NCBI GenBank assembly: GCA_033439765.1
Contig: JAULSN010000001.1
Location: forward strand, 1,922,001 to 1,986,000
Origin: Lasiosphaeria ovina
Taxonomy: Eukaryota > Ascomycota > Sordariomycetes > Sordariales > Lasiosphaeriaceae
Direction: 5' to 3'
DNA length: 64,000 nucleotides
Shown: one piece after another, positions 32,277 to 41,900 of the stretch
Layout of the letters: every line of letters begins with the position of its first letter
Numbering within the stretch: the stretch's first letter is position 1
Notes under the pieces: generated by a model
The model's database searches: none
What the model was told of the DNA's origin: nothing
What the model saw: the letters and a program-made list of their open reading frames with translations, nothing else
Program-made: the position numbers and the translations under genes

Positions 32277-33913
32277 ATGCCCATTTCTCGAAAGAAGGCG
32301 TGCTCGTCGTGCCGGGAATCCAAGACGCGCTGCAGCCTGGACCTGCCCTGCGCGCGATGTGTCCAACGGCATCTCCGCTGTGCATACGAGAGAGCGCCAG
32401 CGCTGGGCCAAGGTCACGGACCCTACCGAAAGATTGCTCGCTCCGCGGCGCCCCTTTCGCCGCGAGCAGGGCAGGACCATGAGAATGACGCCGATGCTCA
32501 CCAGGCTCCCTTGCCCGAGGCATGGGATCTCCCGCAGCCTGGATATGACCTGTTCGAGAACCTGAACCCTGGGTACTTGGCTAGCACCTCGGCAGCTGAC
32601 TCCCTCCCGCCCTCGTCCACGAGCTGCGATGTGAACAACAACGGCAGTGTAGGCTATCTGGATCAGTGGGAAAGCAGCATGGTGCTGCCTCCCCCGACAA
32701 GCGACAACGCGCCCCAGCCGCTTAGTACATTGTCTGCCTTCCAGAATCCCGGGACCTTGTCGCAGCGCAAGATCGCCAAGCCAGAGACGTATCTGTCGTC
32801 TAAGGTGCTCTTTGGCCAGATGATGGCATACCCGCAGATGATGACGGACGGCAGCGGGCGGCTGCCGCCGTTCATCCACCCGCAGTGCGTCCTAGACGGG
32901 AGGTCAGCGACGGAATGCACGTCTCGCGGCAGCGGGAACCACACCTGCCTGCCCGAGACGCTCGCCACGTGCACCAGCCTGCTGCACATGTTCTTCACCA
33001 GGACGGCGGCGAGCAGCGACTTTGTGTGGAAGACGATATTCGACCACCAGCGGCAAATCCGCCGCAGAGTACGTTGCTCTCGTTCTCGATTTCATTTTCA
33101 TCTCCCCTGTGTACAGAGGTCTCGATCTAACGCTTCTTGTCTAGACATCTTCGCTCAACGTCCAGGAGCTGGTCGAGGCGATTCAGGCGACGGTCATGTA
33201 CATCTTGATACAAGCTCTGGACTTGCAGACGATCCAAAAGAACGACGCACGCTCGCTGGTCACGACAACAAGTGTGGGTGTGCCTTTTCTTCCTGAGATT
33301 GTATCAACTAAGGCGGGACAACATTGTCCAAGTTTGCTCACGGTCATCGAACAGGAAATCGGAGCACGACTGCACCTGCTCAACGGCTACCAAGGCATCT
33401 CCGACGGTGTGCTAAGCCGGCGCGAGTGGGTGACGCGGGAGTCGGCGCGAAGGTGAGAGACGAGACGCGCTACCGATCGTACCTGGATGAACCACTCTCA
33501 CTAAAGACCGCCGCAGGACCATCTGTCTCTTATACGGCATCGAGCGCGTCTTTGACGTCATCTTCTCGTCGTCGGGCCGCGACTTTTGCGCGGGCCACTG
33601 CTACGTGCCGCTGCCTTCGCCGCGCTACCTGTGGGAGCCCGTGGACAACGTGACGTGGACGACCAGGTACCAGAAGCACCACTCGATGAGCAACAGCTAT
33701 TCCTCCTCCGCGCGCAGGCAGCCGGGAACTTGCCTCATCATGCAGGATCTGTGGCGGCTGCGTCAGGAGAGGAGTGGAGCCATTGCCATGTGTGAGTCGG
33801 TATCTGACGCGGCTGGACGTGAGGGCAACTTCAGGGAGCTGGAACACTGGTGTGAGACTATCGATGAGTTTGGATCGCTGGTCTGGATGGCCGCCATGAT
33901 GGACGGCGCATGA
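32277..33913 (+). CDS. Zn(II)2Cys6 fungal transcription factor
   Basis: Three exons (32277-33068, 33145-33452, 33517-33913) give 498 residues, with the frame closed through both introns (76 and 64 nt). The ATG at 32277 is the first in frame, seven residues before the zinc cluster. The cluster reads KKACSSCRESKTRCSLDLPC-x2-C, then a loop, giving the C-x2-C-x6-C-x5-C-x2-C core of the GAL4-type domain with a basic region. A long acidic and Pro/Ser-rich linker follows. From about residue 180 helices typical of the C-terminal half of these factors appear, with LPPFIHPQCVLDG, LPETLATCTSLLHMF, YGIERVFDVIFSSSGRDFC and ELEHWCETIDEFGSLVWMAA. At about 500 residues it is short, and the middle homology region is not obvious. 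It is divergent from the Gal80-like gene, and the two may act as activator and sensor. Targets are unknown. Confidence 0.85.
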
Positions 33914-34178
33914 TTTCTTTGACTGCCTAGTTACCTTCGACTCCTCGAGGCGATGACGGGTCGATACTGCAGCAACGCACTCGTCCGGCGCCAATAGGCG
34001 ATTTGGTCTGCATGAACATGCCTTGGTCAGAATTTCCCCACCAGCAGCTTGATGTGCTCCACGACGGCGGGGTGAGACGATTAGGCTGCCATGCCGCCAC
34101 CTTTGTCTCGTCTTGTCTCTCGCTTATCCCGGCGACTCTCACTCCGCAACCCAACGTCGGAGCTCAATCACCCCAGTC

Positions 34179-36435
34179 ATGCTATGCGACGTATGTCGAG
34201 ATGTCGATTTCGACCAGCTCATCTACGAGTGGAACCCCTCAGGCTTCGCGCACCACAAGTCCCTTTCCGCCCTGGCAGAATGCAGTGACTGTGCGTTTTG
34301 TGAGGGGCTGTGGGAGACCCTTAAAGACGACGCATCGGTCATTGAGATCGCCGGCCGTGGAGATGCCAGCTGGCATGGCGAGCAGATGTGTTTCCGTCTG
34401 ATCCCCTCGAGCGACGGGATCGGGATCGAGCATGATCGCTCCACTCTCATCGTCTTCACCACCGACGGGGGGGCGAAAACGACGCTCTTGGGCATGTACG
34501 GAGTGTTCGTGAACCGAACGAAGGCGGAGTGGGATACCAATAAAATGTAAGTAATTAACGCACTGCCCTTGCTCCCTTCACGACCTGGTTGGGCGGGCCC
34601 CAATTGACAATACGGACAGCGACCCGACGCGATGTGGTCACAGCTTGGGGATCATGGGGCGGCCGGTCAGCCCCTTTTCGAACTCGGACGAGTGCTTCCG
34701 ACTGGCTGGGATGTGGCTCGACGAGTGCCTTGACCAGAACGAGTTAAAGTCTGAGACGTCATCGCCCTTCATGCCCACTCGCACCATCGACGTGGGAGCC
34801 GCCGATGGCTCGGAAGATCCTCGCCTGGTGGTCCACGACACAGATGGCGCCGTGGCTCGAAACGGCCAGCCGCAGCGTCTGCCTTGGCTCACTCTCACCC
34901 ACTGCTGGGGCGGTTCTTCCCCGCTGATGCTCACACTCGACACGCTGGCTGAGTGGACTGCTTCCGGCATCCCGATGCCGCTCCTCCCACTCACGTTCCG
35001 CGATGCCGTATCCATCACCCGACGCCTCGGGTATCGGCATTTGTGGATTGACTCGATCTGGTACTTACTTGGCCTGCCTACTTTCCCTTTCGAAGATCTC
35101 CGACTGTCCATCCTGCACCAAGTTGCCGATAGACTGACTGACTGACTGACTGACTGACTGGTCGACAGCATCGTGCAAGATTCTCGACAAGACTGGGAGC
35201 GCGAAGCGGCGCGCATGGGCGACGTGTACCGGCACGGGGTGCTCAACATCAGCGCGAGCTCTGGGCGGGGGTGCCGCGACGGGATCTTTGGCAAGCGAGA
35301 CAGCAGTACGACGCCCGCGCTGGCCGCCGTCCGGCTGCCCTTTAAGAGCAAGAGACTCGGCATCGGCGGCGAGTGGCTCTACCTGCGCGCCGGGCGCTGG
35401 GACAACTACCTCGAGTACATCACGGGGCGGCAGCACAACACGCTCGCGTCGCGCGGCTGGGTCCTGCAGGAGTCGCTGCTGTCGCCGCGCACCCTGCACT
35501 TCGCCAGCCAGCAGCTGTTCTGGGAGTGCACGCACGCCACATACGCCGAGGGTCGCATTGACGCGCTGGCGCTGCCCGATAATAAGATGATAGCGTTGCA
35601 GGCCCAGCATGTGTATTCGTATAAGATGATGCTGCCTTCGGTGGTGCACTGGCCGGCAGGGATGACGGCGGATGCAGCGGCCCGGGACGAGATGCACAGT
35701 CTGTGGCTCAGAGTGGTCGAGAACTACTCTTCCCGAGCCCTGACGGTGCCGTCGGATGTGTTTCCGGCGCTGGCCGGTGTGGCGTCGGATTTTCAGACGC
35801 GACTGGGCGACGAGTATCTTGCCGGACTCTTCCGACGCCACCTACTTGAAGGTCTTGTTTGGAGGAGCATCGATACCGCCCGATCGACGTTTCGTCCGCA
35901 GTCGGCCACCTGCTCGACGCCGTCCTGGAGTTGGGCGTCCCTGATCGGTGGAGTTCAGTGCGAGGTGGTTATTGACAGCAATGGCATTCTGCCCAACATG
36001 GTTGGCACCAGCATGGCGAGAGTTGTCGAGGAAGAGTCTAGATTGGTTATCGAAGGGCACGCCATTGAGGGCACGTTAGTCTTGGCTAGGAACTACCACG
36101 TTCTAGCTGAGTCCATGGGGGAGCCTCCGAATAATGAAACGCGAACCTGCGTTTCCGTTCTCGACACGTCAAGTCCCTCCTCGGGCCACTTGCTTCTTCT
36201 ACACCTAGGTATTTGGCAATGGTATTTCAGGAGGGAAGAGCTAAGTATCTCGAGGCTCATGCGGAAGTATTGCGGATTGCTTCTCGAGCCTGTAGATGGC
36301 ACGGGGTCCGTGTACAGGAGGATCGGGGTTGCGATGCTCAAAGTTGCCATCGGCAAGACGCACGACGCGGCCCTGAAGCCCGAGGACGAAGTTGGGTTGC
36401 AAACGTGGGAGCGGCGTGTGGTTACTGTTGTCTGA
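34179..36435 (+). CDS. HET-domain protein (heterokaryon incompatibility type)
   Basis: Three exons (34179-34546, 34620-35060, 35169-36435) give 691 residues. The ATG at 34179 begins MLCDVCRDVDFDQLIYEW, a short Cys-rich leader seen in many HET proteins. The HET domain spans roughly 225-370: PWLTLTHCWGGSSPLMLT, LPLTFRDAVSITRRLGYRHL, WIDSICIVQDSRQDWEREAA, then RMGDVYRHGVLNISASSG. RGWVLQESLLSPRTLHF (about 430-447) follows. The rest is a variable C-terminal half ending RRVVTVV. HET proteins trigger growth arrest or death when unlike cells fuse, and the HET domain is related to TIR domains. Intron 2 ends in a (GACT)7 run that offers several branch sites. The gene is intact, in contrast to the HET gene at 43.7 kb, and it converges on the HeLo gene with a 110-bp gap. 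Confidence 0.9.
35132..35160 (+). repeat. (GACT)7 microsatellite at an intron branch site
   Basis: 29 bases of GACT repeat end eight bases before the CAG acceptor at 35168. Each unit provides a CTGAC branch consensus. Confidence 0.9.
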
Positions 36436-36545
36436 GTGACATTCCAAGTTAGGTACCTGGGTTACCTCAGTGTTCACATAATTATTCAGCGACAGTAAAA
36501 GCCAACAGAGCAGCCCATTCCCCCAGATTACACGGCCTGATGACT

Positions 36546-38567
36546 TCACAGGCTCCCATGACTTGCCGACGCCAACGGAACCACGACGTTGTTATAAAAC
36601 TCCATGGCCGGGTGAAAGGGAATTGCCAGGCCGTCCTCCTCCGCCGCAGCCCCAGCTGCTCCTAGCTGCCCGTCATCCATCTCGAGGCAAAACTTGACAG
36701 CGCCATAATACTTGGACCCAACGCGAAACCCCAGTTCGGAGTCCGCCCTGGACAGTACCCGGCGTTTGAGTTCGACAGCATGCGGCTCGTGGAAAATTTC
36801 CATACCAGACGACAGAATAATAGCAGAAGACGAAGAGCCGTCCGCCTGACCGCCAGCCCTCACTGATGTCGTACCCCGTCCCCTCTTCCCGCAGCTACTG
36901 CATATGCTGGCCGCCGCAGCCGGCTTTGCGTCTAGAAACGACGAAATCGGCATCCACAGTGCAATCTCGACGAGCACCAACCCCAGAGAGTACATGTCGT
37001 GCTGCACCTTGTACCCCTGGGCTGCGTCGCCTTGGTAATTTGGGTGGCGGTATATTGCCACGGCCACGTTGCCCGACGTCTTGGCCTTGTCGATGGTGGC
37101 GCCCTCGCTTTCCTGGCGCGAGTAGTCGAAACCTGCCACAAGGAACGACTGCAGTAGCCTGGCCATGTGTGAAGAAGAGTCTTGTTGCGGCAGCGATGAT
37201 TGGTCCTCGGTGGTACTAGGGAGGAGAGGGTTGAGCGACGACGTGCGGAACAGGATGTTGTCGCTTCGGACCCCCTTGTGCAGCCACCCGCTGGTGTAGA
37301 GCTCCGAGAAGGTCGTGCAGATGGCGCTTGCAAGTGCGATCCGTGCCTCGAGCTGTGGTTTGGGGGCTGTCTTGGCCCGTAGGAGGGACAGTAGCGACAC
37401 CGGAGTCAGGTGTGTCGACGAAGGGAGCTGGTAGTGCAGGGAGAGGCGCAGCTCGAGTGGAAAATGGAGGACAAGCCACCAGCACGACGACGAAGCGTCG
37501 TGGATGCAGCCTTCGGCTTGCGGTGTCATGAAGGCTGGGGACCGCGGCTTGCGTAGCAGCATGACGAGCCGCTGCATGCGGCTGGAGAGCTTCTGTTTGT
37601 CCTCGGGGCTGATGTTGGGGTCAAAGTCTTTGCGCTCGAATAGATACCAGTCCAGGAGAGGTATGTTATCAGTCCTATCATCAGATTGGGTTGTCTTCTG
37701 TGCGATAAAGCGAGTCGCGGTGGGAAAGTCGTCGGGCAGGTTAAACATGGAGAGCGAAAGCGGCTCGACGTGCATCATGGCCGCTATCACTTCGGAGGAA
37801 GACTGTTCGCCGAGGAGAGCCCTGCGCTCGATGCCAGAACGCAGACTTGATGTGTCGGGGTCCGACCGGACAGCGGCACGGATGAGCTGCAGTGATGCAT
37901 CGTCTATGGCGCTTCCAACAACGATCATATTGATGCGGTTTGTGTCCTCTGTGGTCTTGCGCTGTTGCGACTCGGTCAGGAGCTCGTTGAGTTTGGTAAT
38001 CATTCTGGCTAGAGCCGAGACGAGATGCTCGAACTTGCCGACGTCCTTAACCGCCCAGCGGAATCGGCTGAAGGTGCCAACCCTTCTTCGTATCGTGACT
38101 TGAGCAATTTCGTCGCCCTCCAGGTCGGTCACCTCAGTGGCGCCCGGAACAACAGTCTCAGCATCATCGACGGAGGCAATCTTCATCTTCCGAATGGACT
38201 GCTGCATTCTCTCTACAAGACCTCGGATGCCGTCGGAATTTGTTGCCGGTTCCTCGGTCGGCGCGAGGCCATAGCGACTTTTCAAGTCGTTGCCATTTCC
38301 CATCAGCTGCCCGATCTCGTCAAGTTGCCCCTTCAACACGCCACAGATTGGTTGCAATCTTTCGGGGAGAGTGGCTTCCTCGCCATCTTGCGGCGTCAAG
38401 CCCGAGTTTTCTCCCCAGAGTTGGAGCCGAAATCTCTCAAATTCAAGCGCCAAAACCAGCCTCTCGGCATCTTTACCGTAGTTGAGGCCCTTTCTGAATG
38501 TCTTAACTGCTGTACAAGCTGACGCGTAGGAAAGTGTGATGACGGCGATATACGTGCCAGGCTCCAT
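36546..38567 (-). CDS. HeLo-domain protein with C-terminal pseudokinase
   Basis: One exon encodes 673 residues. The N-terminal 200 or so fit the HeLo (prion-inhibition and propagation) domain: AVITLSYASACTAVKTFRKG, then ALEFERFRLQLWGENSGL, RFRWAVKDVGKFEHLVSALA and LNELLTESQQ. HeLo is a membrane-active helical bundle related to the killer domain of MLKL. A linker of about 120 residues follows. From about 330 a kinase fold can be traced: LHFPLELRLSLHYQLPS, LASAICTTFSELYTSGWLHK, then GVRSDNILF where active kinases have H-R-D-x-K-x-x-N. Here the aspartate is glycine. The DFG position reads VAGFDYSR. YSLGLVLVEIALWMPI matches helix F. No ATP-binding lysine or glycine loop is obvious, so it should be inactive. 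It is divergent from the kinase-ankyrin gene (371-bp gap) and convergent with the HET gene. Likely role is execution of regulated cell death, by inference. Confidence 0.85.
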   Translation of the reverse strand: MEPGTYIAVITLSYASACTAVKTFRKGLNYGKDAERLVLALEFERFRLQLWGENSGLTPQDGEEATLPERLQPICGVLKGQLDEIGQLMGNGNDLKSRYGLAPTEEPATNSDGIRGLVERMQQSIRKMKIASVDDAETVVPGATEVTDLEGDEIAQVTIRRRVGTFSRFRWAVKDVGKFEHLVSALARMITKLNELLTESQQRKTTEDTNRINMIVVGSAIDDASLQLIRAAVRSDPDTSSLRSGIERRALLGEQSSSEVIAAMMHVEPLSLSMFNLPDDFPTATRFIAQKTTQSDDRTDNIPLLDWYLFERKDFDPNISPEDKQKLSSRMQRLVMLLRKPRSPAFMTPQAEGCIHDASSSCWWLVLHFPLELRLSLHYQLPSSTHLTPVSLLSLLRAKTAPKPQLEARIALASAICTTFSELYTSGWLHKGVRSDNILFRTSSLNPLLPSTTEDQSSLPQQDSSSHMARLLQSFLVAGFDYSRQESEGATIDKAKTSGNVAVAIYRHPNYQGDAAQGYKVQHDMYSLGLVLVEIALWMPISSFLDAKPAAAASICSSCGKRGRGTTSVRAGGQADGSSSSAIILSSGMEIFHEPHAVELKRRVLSRADSELGFRVGSKYYGAVKFCLEMDDGQLGAAGAAAEEDGLAIPFHPAMEFYNNVVVPLASASHGSL

Positions 38568-38938
38568 TGCAAGCGCGCGTTGATGGTTTGTCGGTGGTGT
38601 GCCTGGCAGTCTCTGTTGAGGAGGGGTAATGGGGGCTGAAGTACTCGAGAGAGTGGTGGGATAACCAGTCTTACCGGGAGGCAGAGCCCTCTGAGCAGAA
38701 GTAGCCCATCACATGACTTCGGAGCCCGACAAGACACATCGGGATTCCCAGCCTTCTCGTCCCTCACCACTTCGCCACTTGCCCTGGACACACATCACCC
38801 CTCCCACATCTCAAGTCTAGCGTTTGGGTGCACGTTGGGACCAGGACCTGCTGTCGGACACTTCAAACCCGGTTTCATTCCTCGTGGGATACCGCTTGAG
38901 GCTGATACCCTCTTTTTCTCTTTGAGCCCTGGTGGACA
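38568..38938. promoter_or_regulatory. Shared promoter, HeLo-pseudokinase / kinase-ankyrin
   Basis: 371 bp separate the two start codons, so both promoters overlap here. No TATA box is clear. A pyrimidine-rich CTTTTTCTCTTTG sits about 30 bp before the kinase start, a common fungal initiator context. Confidence 0.6.
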
Positions 38939-41900
38939 ATGTCCAGTCTCATTTATCCCTCAGCATTCGGCGCGGAGGATCAAACCTCGACCACCGCGGA
39001 CTCAACAGTAACAGCCGAGAGCAAAGCCGTCGTCACCCCGACTCCTTCATCTGCCCCCCCTACCGTTCAGTTGACTGATGGTCTCGCAGCTCTGCTCTGC
39101 CATGCATCGTTTGTGGGGGAAGGCCTTCGCCGATATGATGGCCAGCAGTCCACATTCTCCAATCCACAGCATCGTGGACGTATCGTGCAGAAGAGCAGGA
39201 TTGGCGCGGGCTTGTCATTTATTGTCCATCGTGCAACCCTCGAAGCGTCTGACGGCCCGGGCAAAACCGTCGTCATCAAGACGGTAAGAGATGGCCAAAC
39301 CAGACAAGGTCAATGGCAAGACGTCCTGCTTGAGATTCGAGCCTTGATGCACAAGCCGATCCATTACCATCCCAACATTGTACGGCTCCTCGATATTCGG
39401 TGGGACTCGTCGACCGACACCGGCTCCCCATTCCCTGCCCTGGTCCAGGAGTTCGCGGCTTTCGGAACACTCGACAAGATCCAGAAGAACCTGCGACCTC
39501 TCCCATTCAGCATCAAGCAGAAGCTGTGCTACGATGTCGGACGCGGCCTGTCCATCATCCACGCCTGTGGCATGGTCCACGGGGATCTGAAGCACGAGAA
39601 CGTGCTCATCTTCGCCAACCGATACACCGAGCCGTCGAACCAGCCATTCACCGCCAAGCTGGCCGACTTTGGTGGAACAGTCATGGACATGAGCCGTGAT
39701 GGAACCGGCACGCATCGTGTCCGTATGCACACCTTCCCCTACGAAGCTCCAGAAATCGGCGACAACCTGTCGCCAGACGGCGTCAAGAAGACGGACGCAT
39801 TCTCTTACGGCATGCTGATTTGGAGATGCATGATTGATTGCAAGGATATTCCATCCGAGATTTATTTCAAGACGATCGGATGGGAGGAAGGGGCGGTTCC
39901 AACTGAGCGACACCGAGAAAAGATGAGATGGCTGAAGATATCCGATGGACTCCTTGATGCTGCCACCCATAATCTGGCTGCTTATTTCTTTTCCAACCAC
40001 CTCCCGGGCCACAGTTTCTGCCTTGTCACGGCGGCACTGAGATACACTTTGCGCGGAGATCCGGCACACAGGGCCCTCGACCGCGCTTTAGCGCGCATGC
40101 GAGGTCTGGACGCTGTCGAGGCCCATCTGTATGCCGACATCAAGGACAAAGCCAATGCCAGTATCTTGGACGACGCAGAGCACGAAAGGGGACTGCCGGG
40201 CCAGCAGAGAATAGACCTCGACAGGACAGGCTTTATGATTGGGAGCATGGGCGACGACTATGATGCCCAGATCAACCTCCCAGGATTTCGTCCCGATCTT
40301 CCACATCCGCCCGCCATGCAGTTCTCGTTCAAGCCGCATTCCCTTAAACGTTTTTTGGACTGGGGCCAGCAGAAACAAGTGGTCGACGAGTTTGAAGCTG
40401 CTTCAAAGTTCAATGGCCCTCCCCAGGACTCTGGGTCCAGCTTCGTCCCGTCAAAGGCATCGTACTTTCTGTTTGAGTCGTACTTATGCGGCTTTGGCGT
40501 GCTTATATCCCCGCAAAAGGCGTGCTACTGGCTCCACAGAGCAGCAGAATACAGCTATCGCCATAGTCTGTCTGCCACCACGGACATCTTGTCCCACGCC
40601 TGGGTATGCAGGGTCCACGAGGCGTTTGGTGTTCAAAATCCCGACCCTGAAGAGACGCAGTTCAAACGCTATCTCTACTGGGGGATTGAACGCGGGTTCC
40701 GACATTGCATCGACGAGGCCAAGGGTCTTATCGAGACCAGTAATGCTGACGACGCCACCAAATCCGAATGGAACAGACTCTCCAGAAACGCCATGGCCAG
40801 CTACCGAATGGGGACCAGCTCTACAGGGATGCTCCTTTTCCGTGCACCGCAGCTGCTTGGCAACTGGACCGTTAAACACATGGAGGACCCGGAACTCCTA
40901 GAGGCTGAAATCAAAAAGATCCTTGGGCCAAGCTATGACTCGTGTCTCCGGATAAACGCTCCCGCAGAAAGACCGCCCGACGACCCAGCGATCAGCCTCA
41001 GAGGCGAGGGGCAAAACCGCTTCGACCGCATATACGTCAATAAATGGGGCCACGGACTCTTACACATGGCTGCCTCTTTCGGGCGGCTTGACATGCTGAA
41101 GAACCTGTACGGGAAGTACAATTGTGATCTCAACCTACAGGCGCAGCGGACCCGCGACACTCCTCTTGTCTGTGCCTGCCGCTCGGCGTGGCTAGACTGC
41201 GTCCTGTACTGTCTCGAGAAGGGCGCAGATCCGAACGGCCACGAGTATACCGGAGACCCGCCGTTGCACTGTATCAGCTCTTTTGGCTCAGAAGGCGAGA
41301 TGGAAGAGGTCGTGTCGAAACTCGTGTACGCAGGCGCCGATTTGGAGAAGTCGTCGGATCGAAAGCAGGGCTTATATGTTGCGGACTGGGACGAGACCCT
41401 GGGGCTGAAGGTGACCCCCTTGGGAAGGGCGGTTCTCATGCAAAGTCTGCCAGCGGTGCGGGTTCTCCTAAGGCATGGGGCAAATCCTTTGGAAAAGAGG
41501 CCAGAGATTGCGATATGGCTGTCTCCGATCGAGCTAGCGGCGATCTTGACGCTACCAGATATCCTCGAGGAGCTGCTGGTTGCCCTCGACCGCACGAACC
41601 CCGAGCAAGACATCCTGGACGAGTGCGCCATGCTCGAGATGGCACGCGTGGAGAAGCTGGCCAAGTTCGACGTTCTTTCAATGCAAAGTAGGGTCATTCG
41701 GTGCGGAGCTCACTACAAGGACTGGCTGAGGAGGACCATGGTCATATTGAGCGCTCGCAGCCAGAGACTGTCCAAGACTTCTCCGACACCCGCTGGTCGA
41801 CAACGGCATCCCCTGGGACGTCAGATGTGCGAGGAAATACGCCTGGGAAATATCGAGATTGTCGAGATTCTTCTCGATCTGGGCCATTCTGTCGAGGGTT

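Noticed and set aside
33274..33332. Possible extra intron in the Zn2Cys6 gene (GTGGGT to CCAAG)
   Set aside because: Its 59-nt length would break the frame; reading straight through keeps it.
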